A stretch of DNA of 64,000 nucleotides from Streptomyces violaceusniger (GCA_005405945.1 BJHW01000001.1:3968001-4032000), one strand, 5' to 3'. Shown: positions 42,790-51,754, numbered from the stretch's first letter. The notes: generated by a model from the letters alone, not told the origin. Program-made: numbers and translations.

Positions 42790-44296
42790 GCGCACGGAAG
42801 ACCGCCATGCCACCACGCACCACGGCCACGGCCACGACCAGGGCCACGACCAGGGCCCGCGCCGCCCCGGCGTCGGCTTTCACAACGGGTTTCGCAGCGG
42901 GTTCCGCAACGGCTTCCGCGCCCGGCTGCGAGCCGGCACCCCGCGCGGCGGCAGCGCCCTGCACGCCGGGGCCTGGTGGCTGTGGGCGCTCGGGCTGGCC
43001 ACGGCCGCGTCCCGGACCACCAACCCGCTGCTGCTCGGGCTGCTCATCGCGGTCGCGGGCTATGTGGTGGCCGTGCGCCGCACGGACGCGCCATGGGCCC
43101 GCTCGTACACCGCGTTCCTCAAGCTGGGCCTCGTGGTGCTGGCCATCCGGCTGTTCTTCGCGGTCTTCTTCGGCTCGCCGATCCCCGGGACGCGGGTGCT
43201 CTTCACGCTCCCCGAAGTCCCGCTGCCCCACTGGGCGCAGGGCGTGCGCATCGGCGGCCGGGTGTCGGCCGAGGGGCTGGTGTTCGCGCTGTACGACGGG
43301 TTGCGGCTGGCCGCCCTGCTGATCTGCGTCGGCGCCGCGAACGCGCTCGCCAGCCCGGCGCGGCTGCTCAAGTCGCTGCCCGGCGCGCTCTACGAGGCCG
43401 GGGTCGCGGTCGTGGTGGCGATGACCTTCGCACCCCATCTGGTGGCGGACGTGACTCGGCTGCGCTCCGCCCGCCGTCTGCGCGGCCGCCCCGACCGCGG
43501 GGTGAAGGCGCTGCTCCAGGTCGGCCTGCCGGTGCTGGAGGGCGCGCTGGAACGGTCGGTGGCCCTGGCGGCGGCGATGGACGCGCGCGGCTACGGCCGC
43601 ACCGCCCAGGTCCCGCCCGCCGTCACCCGTACCACCACCGCGCTGACGCTGGGCGGGCTGCTCGGCGTCTGCTGCGGTACGTACGGCCTGCTCGCGGCCG
43701 AGGGCGCGGGCTACGGACTGCCACTGCTGCTCGCCGGGCTCGCCGCCGCGCTCGGCGGCCTGTGGCTGGGCGGCCGCCGCTCGGTGCGCAGCCGCTACCG
43801 CCCGGACCGCTGGGGCGTACGGGCGTGGCTGGTGGCGGGGTCGGGAGCGGCGGTCGCGGCGCTGATGATCCGCGCCGCCTCCTACGCCCCACAGGCCCTC
43901 CAGCCGTCCGTCGTCCCGCTCACCACCCCGACCCTGCCGCTGTGGCCCGCGGCGGGAGTACTCCTGGGCCTCCTCCCGGCACTGGCGGCCCCGGCCCCGG
44001 CACGGGCCGCGTCAGGTGGGTCGGCCCCGGCGGACGACACCCCCACCGGACCGGCCCGAGGCCGGAACCTTGCGCACTCGGAGCCCCCGGACTCCGGCAC
44101 CGGCCCCCGGCCCGCTGCCGGGCCGCACCCCGGGCCGCACGGCACGGCGGCGGAGCCGCGCCCGGACCCGGCCCCCGGGACGCCACCCGCCCCGGCACCG
44201 GCCCCCGACGACAACCACCCCACCGCACACACCCCACCCCGCGCCCATGGCGATGCGCGAGCCGGGGCGGGGCCCGAGGAGGGCAGCACGCAGTGA
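42786..44296 (+). CDS. ecfT: ECF transporter transmembrane component EcfT/CbiQ, N-terminal frameshift
   Basis: The body has the EcfT signature: WWLWALGLATAASRTTNPLL, FALYDGLRLAALLICVGAAN, SPARLLKSLPGALYEAGVAV, LRSARRLRGRPDRG and AAAMDARGYGRT (the coupling-helix ARG region). Six or more hydrophobic segments are followed by a long Pro/Ala tail. The ATG at 42786 overlaps the previous stop as ATGA but lies one frame off; a base missing near 42790-42812 restores 504 codons. The corrected N-terminus is His-rich (THHGHGHDQGHDQG) and then GFHNGFRSGFRNGFRARL, possibly a metal-binding or flexible region. GTG 43064 is the longest unbroken alternative. Confidence 0.87.
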
Positions 44297-45915
44297 TCCG
44301 CTTCGATCAGGTGTCGGTCCACTACGACGGTGCGGCGCGGCCCGCCCTCGCGGGGGTGGACCTGACCGTTCCCGAGGGCGAGCTGTGTCTGCTCGTGGGC
44401 CCGTCCGGAGTCGGCAAGTCGACACTCCTGGGGGCCGTCTCCGGTCTCGTACCGCATTTCACCGGTGGCACCCTGCGCGGCCGCGTCACCGTCGCGGGCC
44501 GGGACACCCGTACCCACAAGCCGCGCGAACTCGCCGACGTCGTCGGCACCGTGGGCCAGGATCCGCTCGCCCACTTCGTCACCGACACCGTCGAGGACGA
44601 GCTGGCGTACGGCATGGAATCGCTCGGCGTCGCCCCGGACACCATGCGCCGCCGGGTCGAGGAGACGCTGGACCTGCTGGGCCTCGCCGAGTTGCGGGAC
44701 CGTCCCATCGCCACGCTCTCCGGCGGGCAGCGGCAGCGCGTGGCGATCGGCTCGGTGCTCACCACCCACCCCCGCGTGCTGGTCCTCGACGAGCCGACCT
44801 CCGCGCTCGACCCGGCCGCGGCCGAGGAGGTGCTGGCCGTGCTGCAGCGGCTGGTGCACGACCTGGGCACCACGGTCCTGATGGCCGAACACCGTCTCGA
44901 GCGCGTGGTGCAGTACGCGGACCAGATGATCCTGCTCCCCTCCCCCGGCGCCGCCCCGCTGACCGGCGCACCGGCCGAGTTGCTGCCGGTGTCGCCCGTG
45001 CGGCCACCCGTGGTGGCGCTGGGCGCCCTCGCGGGGTGGCCCTCGCCGGTGCCGCTGTCCGTACGGGACGCGCGCCGCAAGGCGGGGCCACTGCGGGAGC
45101 GGCTGGCGCCGCTCGCCCCGCGGGCGGTGGCCGATCCGCCGCCGGGCGAGCCGGTGGGCGAGGTGGCGCGGCTGCTCGTCCGCCACGGCCGGGTGGAGGC
45201 GCTGCGCGGGGTGGACCTGACGGTGCGGCCGGGCGAGACGGTGGCGCTGATGGGGCGCAACGGCGCGGGCAAGTCCACGCTTCTGGCCAGTCTCGTCGGG
45301 CTGCACGAACCGGCCTCGGGTTCGGTGCGCGTCGGCCCGGACCGGGTCGTACCGCACCGCACCCGCCCCGCCGAACTGCTGCGCCGGGTGGGCCTCGTAC
45401 CGCAGGAGCCGCGCGATCTGCTCTACGCGGACACGGTCGCCGCCGAGTGCGCGGCGGCGGACAGGGACGCGGGCGCGGCGCCCGGCACCTGCCGTGAGCT
45501 GGTGGGCCGGCTGCTGCCTGAGGTGGCGGACACCGCCCATCCTCGCGATCTGTCGGAGGGGCAGCGGCTGGCGCTGGCCCTGTCCGTCATCCTCACCGCC
45601 CGCCCGCCCCTGCTGCTGCTCGACGAGCCCACGCGCGGGCTCGACTACGCGGCGAAGGCGCGCCTGGTGGAGGTGGTGCGCGGGCTGGCCGCTGACGACC
45701 ACGCGACCGTACTGGCCACCCACGATGTGGAACTCGCGGCCGAACTCGCCCACCGCGTCGTCATCCTGGCCGAGGGCGAGGTGGTCGCGGACGGCCCCAC
45801 GGCGGAGGTGGTGGTCTCCTCCCCCGCTTTCGCACCGCAGGTGGCCAAGGTGCTCGCGCCCCTTCCGTGGCTGACCGTGCCGCAGATACGCGAGGCGCTG
45901 GAGGGAGCGCCGTGA
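44293..45915 (+). CDS. Fused double ATPase of the ECF transporter (EcfA-EcfA')
   Basis: A 540-residue protein with two ABC domains. First: Walker A GPSGVGKST, Q loop VGQDPLAHFV, signature LSGGQRQRVAIG, Walker B VLVLDEPTSALDP and the His in MAEHRLERV. Second: GRNGAGKST, VPQEPRDLLY, LSEGQRLALALS, LLLLDEPTRGLDY and ATHDVELAAE. It powers the ECF complex with EcfT and the S component. GTG 44293 overlaps the ecfT stop (GTGA) and its own stop overlaps the S-component start, so the three are made in a coupled way. The second signature is LSEGQ rather than LSGGQ. Confidence 0.94.
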   Translation: MIRFDQVSVHYDGAARPALAGVDLTVPEGELCLLVGPSGVGKSTLLGAVSGLVPHFTGGTLRGRVTVAGRDTRTHKPRELADVVGTVGQDPLAHFVTDTVEDELAYGMESLGVAPDTMRRRVEETLDLLGLAELRDRPIATLSGGQRQRVAIGSVLTTHPRVLVLDEPTSALDPAAAEEVLAVLQRLVHDLGTTVLMAEHRLERVVQYADQMILLPSPGAAPLTGAPAELLPVSPVRPPVVALGALAGWPSPVPLSVRDARRKAGPLRERLAPLAPRAVADPPPGEPVGEVARLLVRHGRVEALRGVDLTVRPGETVALMGRNGAGKSTLLASLVGLHEPASGSVRVGPDRVVPHRTRPAELLRRVGLVPQEPRDLLYADTVAAECAAADRDAGAAPGTCRELVGRLLPEVADTAHPRDLSEGQRLALALSVILTARPPLLLLDEPTRGLDYAAKARLVEVVRGLAADDHATVLATHDVELAAELAHRVVILAEGEVVADGPTAEVVVSSPAFAPQVAKVLAPLPWLTVPQIREALEGAP

Positions 45916-46787
45916 GCGGGACATCACCGAGCGGGCCGCACCGGGCGGAGCGGGAACAGCGGGAACAGCGGGAGCGCGGCGGCAGGACGAAGGCCATACG
46001 CCTCGGCCCGCGCTCCGTGGCGGCGCTCGCGCTCGTCTCCGCGATCGGTGTCGTCGCCTTCGGCTGGCCGCTGTTCGCACCGGGCGACTCCGGGATCACC
46101 ACCCACGCCGCCGACGCGCCCTGGCTGTTCGCCGCGCTGCTCCCGCTCCTGCTGGCCGTGGTCGTGGCGACCATCGCGGACACCGGTCTGGACGCCAAGG
46201 CCGTCGCGATGCTCGGGGTGCTGGCGGCGGCGGGCGCGGCCTTGCGGCCGCTGGGCGCGGGGACGGCCGGGATCGAGCCGATGTTCTTCCTGATGGTGCT
46301 GTCGGGACGGGTGCTGGGCCCCGGTTTCGGCTTTGTCCTCGGCGCCGTCTCGATGTTCGCGTCCGCGCTGCTCACGGGCGGGGTGGGCCCGTGGATGCCG
46401 TTCCAGATGCTGGCGATGGGCTGGGTGGCGATGGGCGCGGGGCTGCTCCCCGGCGCCGCCCGGCTGCGCGGCCGGGCGGAGGCGCTGCTGCTCGCGGGGT
46501 ACGGGGCGGTGGCGTCCGTGGCCTACGGAACGGTCATGAACCTCCAGGGCTGGACCCTGCTGCAGGGCATGGCCTCGGGGATCTCCTACGTCCCCGGCGA
46601 CCCGCTCGGCGACAACCTCGCCCGCTTCGTGGCGTACTGCCTGGCCACCTCTCTGGGCTGGGACCTGCCGCGCGCCCTGGTCACGATGGTGCTCACCCTC
46701 ACCCTCGGCGGACCGGTGCTGCGGGCGCTGCGCCGGGCCACGCGCCGGGCGGCGTTCGAGGCGCCGGTGGCCTTCGGGGACAGGTGA
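45912..46787 (+). CDS. ECF transporter S component (probable corrinoid/cobalt specificity subunit)
   Basis: A 291-residue membrane protein with about six helices behind a charged N-terminus (HRAEREQREQRERGGRTKAI). The ECF S-component pattern is seen in VSAIGVVAFGWPLF, GLDAKAVAMLGVLAAAGAAL, GRVLGPGFGFVLGAVSMFAS and GPWMPFQMLAMGWVAMGAGL, with the Ala-rich helix that docks on EcfT. Substrate identity is set by this subunit; the upstream B12 riboswitch implies a corrinoid or cobalt. GTG 45912 overlaps the ATPase stop. A terminator follows at once. Confidence 0.88.
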   Translation: MSGTSPSGPHRAEREQREQRERGGRTKAIRLGPRSVAALALVSAIGVVAFGWPLFAPGDSGITTHAADAPWLFAALLPLLLAVVVATIADTGLDAKAVAMLGVLAAAGAALRPLGAGTAGIEPMFFLMVLSGRVLGPGFGFVLGAVSMFASALLTGGVGPWMPFQMLAMGWVAMGAGLLPGAARLRGRAEALLLAGYGAVASVAYGTVMNLQGWTLLQGMASGISYVPGDPLGDNLARFVAYCLATSLGWDLPRALVTMVLTLTLGGPVLRALRRATRRAAFEAPVAFGDR

Positions 46788-46791
46788 CCGA

Positions 46792-46824
46792 GCGGGCCCG
46801 GCGCGTTGTCCGCACCGGGCCCGC
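46792..46824. terminator. Terminator of the ECF operon
   Basis: GCGGGCCCGG and CCGGGCCCGC pair perfectly over ten bases with a 13-base loop, five bases after the S-component stop. The convergent triple-repeat gene ends 47 bases further on, so it may serve both. Confidence 0.85.
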
Positions 46825-46870
46825 CCGTCCGTCCTGGTTCCTCGTCCCTGGTACTACTCCTGGTGGCGCG

Positions 46871-47437
46871 TCAGTTCTGGTGGAAGACGCTGGCGTCCCA
46901 CTGGGCGGCCCACCTGCCGTCCCCGAACCGCAGGTTGGCCGTGCACTTGTAGGTGTCACCGTCGCAGTTCAGGGCGGTCACCGGCACCGGGGCGGCGGCC
47001 TCCCGAGGCGCCTTGACCGTCTTCGCCGACGCGGCGGACACGGCCTGGGACACGGCCTGGTGGAACACATTGGCGTTCCACTGGGCGACCCACCTGCCGT
47101 CGCCGAACTGCAGCCCGGCGGTGCACTTGTAGGTGTCCCCGTCACAGGTGAGGGTCGTGACCGGGACCGGGGCCGCGGCGATGTGCGGCGCGTCCGCCGA
47201 CCGGGTGGCCCGCTGATGGCTCGCCGCGCTCTGGTGGAATACGTTCACATTCCACTGCGCGACCCACCTGCCGTCCCCGAACCGCAGGTTGGCCGTGCAC
47301 TTGTAGGTATCGCCGTCGCAGTTGAGGCTCGTCACGGGGACGGGCGCGGCGTTGGCCGCCGGGGCGACCGCCGTGGCGGCCAGGGCCAGGGCTCCCAGCC
47401 CCAGGAACGTACCGGTGAGCATTCGGCGAGCTGACAT
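46871..47437 (-). CDS. Secreted protein of three ~40-residue repeats, unknown family
   Basis: A 188-residue protein with a signal peptide (LTGTFLGLGALALAATAVAP, then AANA). The mature part has three near-identical modules: APVPVT, then CDGDTYKCTA, FGDGRW.AQW and VFHQ, separated by Ala-rich linkers of 15-20 residues. Each module has exactly two Cys six residues apart, so a small disulfide-closed beta unit is likely. No known domain is recognised. ATG 47437 has AAGGGA upstream. An AT-rich palindrome lies 120 bases upstream. Possible roles are an extracellular binding or inhibitor protein; none can be shown. Confidence 0.82.
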   Translation of the reverse strand: MSARRMLTGTFLGLGALALAATAVAPAANAAPVPVTSLNCDGDTYKCTANLRFGDGRWVAQWNVNVFHQSAASHQRATRSADAPHIAAAPVPVTTLTCDGDTYKCTAGLQFGDGRWVAQWNANVFHQAVSQAVSAASAKTVKAPREAAAPVPVTALNCDGDTYKCTANLRFGDGRWAAQWDASVFHQN

Positions 47438-47557
47438 GTCGTCGCTTCCCTTCGACTCCGGCCACATAAGGCGTGCGATTCCCCGCAAACCACCCCAAGC
47501 GGCCAATCCGATGACATCCCAGAGATTAGCCGTCCTAAAAGGCTTTTCATGTGCTCG

Positions 47558-47579
47558 TCGTATATGAACTCATATACGA
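47558..47579. promoter_or_regulatory. AT-rich 22-bp palindrome
   Basis: Perfect arms TCGTATATGA and TCATATACGA flank a central AC. Such an AT-rich perfect palindrome stands out in this GC-rich DNA. It lies 121 bases upstream of the triple-repeat secreted protein and 60 bases behind the thiolase terminator region, so it is probably the operator of the secreted-protein gene. Confidence 0.65.
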
Positions 47580-47640
47580 AACAGCCCCTGTTACAGCGAT
47601 GGCGGTCACCGTGGATTGACGGTGCCAGACATACGAAAAC

Positions 47641-47665
47641 GGCGGCGCCCCAAGGGGCACCGCCG
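47641..47665. terminator. Terminator of the thiolase gene
   Basis: GGCGGCGCCCC-AA-GGGGCACCGCC forms an eleven-base stem with one mismatch, about 60 bases after the thiolase stop on the minus strand. Confidence 0.75.
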
Positions 47666-47725
47666 AGGAATCGATACCGCCGAAATCCAAGCCCCGGATT
47701 CCGGTCGATCAGCGCTCGACCATCA

Positions 47726-48895
47726 CTACAGCCGCTGGATGATCGTGCCCGTGGCCAGCGCACCGCCCGCGCACATCGTGATCAGCGCGAACTCCTTGTC
47801 CGCGCGCTCCAGTTCGTGCAGCGCCGTCGTGATCAGGCGCGCCCCCGTGGCCCCCACCGGGTGCCCCAGGGCGATCGCGCCGCCGTTGACGTTGACCTTC
47901 TCCAGGCTCTGCTCGAAGACCTGCGCCCAGGACAGCACCACCGAGGCGAACGCCTCGTTGATCTCGATCAGGTCGATGTCCTTCAGGGTCATCCCGGCCT
48001 TGCCCAGGACCGCCTTCGTGGCGTCGATCGGCCCGTCCAGATGGAAGTGCGGATCGGTGCCGACCAGGGCCTGGGCCACGATGCGGGCGCGGGGGCGGAG
48101 TTTGAGGGCGCGGGCCATGCGCTTGGAGGCCCACAGGACCGCGCAGGCGCCGTCGGAGATCTGGGAGGAGTTGCCCGCGGTGTGCACCGCGGTGGGCATG
48201 ATGGGCTTGAGCCCGGCCAGCGCCTCCATGCTGGTGTCGCGCAGCCCCTCGTCCCGGTCGACGGCGCGCCACATGCCCTCTCCGGCCGTCTGCTCCTCCT
48301 CCGTCGTGGGCACCTGCACCGCGAAGGTCTCGCGCTTGAACCGCTCCTCCGCCCAGGCCCGTGCCGCCCGCTCCTGGGAGATCAGCCCGAGGGCGTCCAC
48401 ATTCTCGCGGGTCAGGCCGCGGTTGCGGGCGATCCGTTCGGCGGCCTGGAACTGATTGGGCAGATCCACGTTCCACTCCTCGGGGAACGGTTTGCCCGGG
48501 CCGTGTTTGGAGCCGCTGCCCAGCGGCACCCTCGACATGGCCTCGACGCCGCAGCCGATGCCGACGTCGATGACACCGGTGGCGACCATGTTGGCCACCA
48601 TATGATTGGCTTGCTGCGAGGAGCCGCACTGACAGTCGACCGTCGTCGCCGCGGTCTCGTACGGCAGCCCCATCGTCAGCCAGGCGGTGCGCGCGGGGTT
48701 CATCGACTGCTCCCCGGCGTGGGTGACCGTGCCGCCGACGATCTGCTCGACGCAGTCGGGCTGGATGCCGGTGCGGGCGAGGAGTTCGCGGTAGGTCTCG
48801 CCGAGCAGATAGGCGGGGTGGAGGTTGGCGAGCGCGCCTCCGCGCCTGCCGATGGGCGTGCGGACGGCTTCGACGATGACGGGTTCGGCGGCCAT
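47726..48895 (-). CDS. fadA5: Steroid-type 3-ketoacyl-CoA thiolase (FadA5-like)
   Basis: A 389-residue thiolase. PVIVEAVRTPIGRRGG, TTVDCQCGSSQQANHMVANM (nucleophilic Cys region), IDVGIGCGVEAMSRVPLGSG, LPNQFQAAERIA, DIDLIEINEAFASVVLSWAQ, NVNGGAIALGHPVGATGARL and LITMCAGGALATGT follow mycobacterial FadA5 almost throughout, including the CQCGS variant. FadA5 splits 3-ketoacyl-CoA steroids during side-chain shortening. ATG 48895 faces a 250-base divergent gap to CYP125 that contains two KstR-type sites, one 56 bases upstream. Good evidence for a steroid role by family and regulation; activity is not shown. Confidence 0.92.
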   Translation of the reverse strand: MAAEPVIVEAVRTPIGRRGGALANLHPAYLLGETYRELLARTGIQPDCVEQIVGGTVTHAGEQSMNPARTAWLTMGLPYETAATTVDCQCGSSQQANHMVANMVATGVIDVGIGCGVEAMSRVPLGSGSKHGPGKPFPEEWNVDLPNQFQAAERIARNRGLTRENVDALGLISQERAARAWAEERFKRETFAVQVPTTEEEQTAGEGMWRAVDRDEGLRDTSMEALAGLKPIMPTAVHTAGNSSQISDGACAVLWASKRMARALKLRPRARIVAQALVGTDPHFHLDGPIDATKAVLGKAGMTLKDIDLIEINEAFASVVLSWAQVFEQSLEKVNVNGGAIALGHPVGATGARLITTALHELERADKEFALITMCAGGALATGTIIQRL

Positions 48896-48950
48896 GGCTG
48901 TCTCGTCCTCTCATCGCATCCGCGGGGCTCCCGGCAGCGCCCGCAGTCAG

Positions 48951-48970
48951 AACTAGTACGCGTTCTAGTT
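48951..48970. promoter_or_regulatory. KstR-like operator in the thiolase promoter
   Basis: AACTAGTACGCGTTCTAGTT is a 20-base palindrome with one mismatched pair. Its centre TAGTACGCGTTCTA (48954-48967) differs from the KstR consensus at one position. It lies 56 bases upstream of the fadA5-like start. Confidence 0.7.
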
Positions 48971-49086
48971 CTTCAGCTCAGTCTGCTGAGGTCCGGCCCG
49001 GTGGCGCAAGGGTTGTGCAGGGGTTGAGCGGACCGTGAGGGGCACCGGCGCTCCGAAACAATGGCCGCGATTTCTCTTGCTACTTG

Positions 49087-49100
49087 TAGAACCCGTTACT
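49087..49100. promoter_or_regulatory. KstR-like operator in the CYP125 promoter
   Basis: TAGAACCCGTTACT matches TNNAACNNGTTNNA except for the last base. It lies 47 bases upstream of the CYP125 start, in the expected promoter position. Confidence 0.65.
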
Positions 49101-49146
49101 ACCTTGCGGACACTTCTGATAGGCCGTCAGATCTCTGGAGTGGCCG

Positions 49147-50378
49147 ATGTCCTGCCCAGCGCTCCCCGAAGGCTTTGACCTCACCGACCCCGACCTCCAT
49201 CAGCATCGGGTGCCACTCCCGGAGCTCGCCCGGCTGCGGCAGACGGCGCCCGTGTGCTGGATCCCCAGCCACACGGCGTGGCCGGATTCGACGACGACGG
49301 CTACTGGGCCGTCACCCGTCATGCCGATGTCAAGGAGGTCTCCACCCGGCCGGAGACCTTCTCCTCCCACGCCAACACCGCGATCATCCGCTTCAACGAG
49401 CACATCCAGCGCGATCAGATCGACGTCCAGAAGCTGATCATGCTGAACATGGACCCGCCCGAGCACACCCGGGTCCGTCAGATCGTCCAGCGCGGCTTCA
49501 CCCCGCGCGCCATCCGCGCCCTCGAGGACGCCCTGCGCGACCGCGCCACCCGCATCGTGGCCGGGGCCAGGGAGAGCGGCAGCGGGGACTTCGTCACCGA
49601 TGTGGCCTGCGAACTGCCACTGCAGGCGATCGCCGAACTCATCGGCATCCCCCAGCAGGACCGGTCCAAGATCTTCGACTGGTCCAACAAGATGGTCGCG
49701 TACGACGACCCGGAGCTGGCCATCACCGAGGAGATCGGCGCCGAGTCGGCCATGGAGCTGATCTCGTACTCCATGAACCTCGCCGCCGACCGCAAGGCGT
49801 GCCCCGCCAAGGACATCGTCAGCCGGCTGGTGGCCGCCGAGGACGAGGGCAATCTGGGCTCGGACGAGTTCGGCTTCTTCGTGCTGCTGCTCGCCGTCGC
49901 CGGCAACGAGACCACGCGCAACGCCATCAGCCACGGGATGCACGCCTTCCTCACCCACCCCGACCAGTGGGAGCTGTTCAAGGCCGAGCGCCCCGCCACC
50001 GCCGCCGACGAGATCGTGCGCTGGGCCACCCCCGTGATGTCCTTCCAGCGCACCGCCACCCAGGACACCGAACTCGGCGGGCAGCGCATCGAGGCGGGCC
50101 GGCGGGTCGGCGTCTTCTACTCCTCCGCCAACAACGACCCCGAGGTCTTCGACCGCCCCGAGGTCTTCGACATCACCCGCGACCCCAACCCCCACCTCGG
50201 CTTCGGCGGCGGCGGACCGCACTTCTGCCTCGGCAAGAGCCTGGCGGAGCTGGAGATCCGGCTGATCTTCCACGCCATCGCGGACACCCTCCCGGACATC
50301 CGGCTCGCGGGTGAGCCCCGGCGGCTGCGCTCGGCCTGGCTGAACGGGATCAAGGAGCTCAGGGTGACGTACGCGTAA
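49147..50378 (+). pseudogene. cyp125: Cytochrome P450 CYP125 (steroid C26/C27 hydroxylase), one-base frameshift
   Basis: ATG 49147 starts CPALPEGFDLTDPDLHQHRV, the CYP125 N-terminus. A base is missing near 49257-49265; afterwards the sequence follows mycobacterial CYP125 closely: LIMLNMDPPEHTRVRQIVQR, GFTPRAIRAL, LLAVAGNETTRNAIS (I helix), DEIVRWATPVMSFQRTA (EXXR) and FGGGGPHFCLGKSLA (haem Cys). The total is 411 codons when restored. CYP125 oxidises the terminal methyl of the cholesterol or cholestenone side chain, starting its degradation. It is divergent from fadA5 and has a KstR-like site 47 bases upstream. Confidence 0.88.
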
Positions 50379-50443
50379 GCCGTGAGCTGTTCGTGCCGCG
50401 CCAGGAGTCCCACAACCCACCGGGCGGGGGCACACTGACCGCC

Positions 50444-51042
50444 ATGAGCGAGATGTACGGCCCGCACGGCGCGGCGGGCGAGCGTCGAAGACTCTTCGAC
50501 TTCATAGCCCTCACCGCCCGCCTCCGTGAGATCGAGCGCGCCAACAACGCCACCTCGGAGCGCAAGGAGAGCGTCGCGGAGCACTCCTGGCACCTGGCGA
50601 TGGTGAGCTGGATCCTGCACGCCGAGTTCGAGCGCGAGGCCGGGCAGCGGCTCGACCTCACCAAGATGCTCAAGCTGTGCCTGATGCACGACCTCGTCGA
50701 GATGGACGCGGTGGAGCGGGGCGCCGCGGGCGGCGAGCCCCGCGCTTCGCCTCGCTCCCCGCGCCGCTCGGGGCCGAACTCCTGGCGCTGTGGCGGGAGT
50801 ACGAGGAGGGCCGTACGCCCGAGGCGTGCCTGGTGCGCGGGGTGGACCGGCTCAACCCCGCGCTGATGCGGTGCCTGACCGGGCAGGGGTGGGGCGACGT
50901 GGCCACGGACACCAACGCCCCGGTGGACACCGAGGCGCTGGACCGGCTGCACCTGCCGCGGATCGCCGTCAGCGAGACGCTACGGGCGCTGTACGAGGAG
51001 ATCAGAGACGCATCGGTGGAGGGCGGACTGCTGCCGCCGTGA
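50444..51042 (+). pseudogene. HD-domain hydrolase (YfbR/5'-nucleotidase-like), one-base frameshift
   Basis: ATG 50444 starts MSEMYGPHGAAGERRRLFDF. The HD site is visible as ERKESVAEHSWHLAMVSW and KLCLMHDLVEMDA. After GGEPR a base is missing near 50737-50744; the next frame gives FASLPAPLGAELLALWREYE, VRGVDRLNPALMRCLTGQGW and a C-terminal helix to 51042, 200 codons. Such enzymes dephosphorylate nucleotides or related metabolites with a divalent metal. It follows CYP125 by 66 bases but need not be functionally linked. Confidence 0.8.
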
Positions 51043-51121
51043 GCCCTGCCGCCCACCGCCGAGCGCCGGAGACGCCGCGGAATGCCGCCGACGCCCCGAC
51101 CGCCGCCATAACGGCACGCCG

Positions 51122-51754
51122 CTACTTGAACGGCACGTTCACACAGGCCACCCGGGCGCCGGCCTGCCCGGCCTTGCCCGACGTGGTGTCCGTCGCATGC
51201 TTGTGGATCACCACCGAACGGGCCTCACCGGACCGGAAGTTCCACTTCACCCAGGACTTGGCCCAGCCCTTGCCGTTGCTCTTGGTGGTGAGGTCCAGCC
51301 ACACCTCGTTGTGCGGGTTGGCGTACTTCGGGTTGGTCGAGGGCTGCTTGGGGTCCTTCGTGTTCTGGTAGTGCGGCCCCGACGAGTCGGGCTTGGTGCC
51401 ACACGGCTTCGTGTGGACGTGGACCCCGAAGTGGTGATCGGCCGCGAGGCCACGCACGCTGATGAACACGAACGTGCCCTTGTGCATCCAGTGGTGGCCG
51501 TGGCCCTCCCCACCTTCGTGATACTTCTCCATGCCCTTGCCGCCCAGCCGCGCCTCCGCGACGAACACCGACGCGGACGTCGGCACCAGCGACTTGTCGT
51601 ACGTCACCGCACCGGCGGTCTTCGCCTGCGACGCGGGCTGGAACCCGTCGTGGACGAAGACGAAGGGGTGCGGCGGCGCGGCGACCGCGGGGGTCGCCAT
51701 GGCCATCGACGCGCCCATCGCGACCGCCGCGGTTACTGCCTTCACCAGGGACAT
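51122..51754 (-). CDS. sodC: Secreted Cu/Zn superoxide dismutase-family protein
   Basis: A 210-residue exported protein (signal: AVTAAVAMGASMAMATPAVA). Metal and disulfide positions of SodC are recognisable: FGVHVHTKPCGT (two His, first Cys), SSGPHYQN, NPHNEVWLDL, RSVVIHKHATDT and GARVACVNVPFK (second Cys). A His/Gly-rich stretch EGGEGHGHHWMHKG precedes the domain. It should be extracytoplasmic. Whether it keeps dismutase activity is uncertain because the spacing between His residues is unusual. Start ATG 51754; stands alone. Confidence 0.82.
   Translation of the reverse strand: MSLVKAVTAAVAMGASMAMATPAVAAPPHPFVFVHDGFQPASQAKTAGAVTYDKSLVPTSASVFVAEARLGGKGMEKYHEGGEGHGHHWMHKGTFVFISVRGLAADHHFGVHVHTKPCGTKPDSSGPHYQNTKDPKQPSTNPKYANPHNEVWLDLTTKSNGKGWAKSWVKWNFRSGEARSVVIHKHATDTTSGKAGQAGARVACVNVPFK

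Noticed and set aside
42976..44292. N-terminal extension of the ECF ATPase frame
   Set aside because: Out of frame with EcfT, which is coding here; the ATPase begins at GTG 44293 by GTGA overlap.
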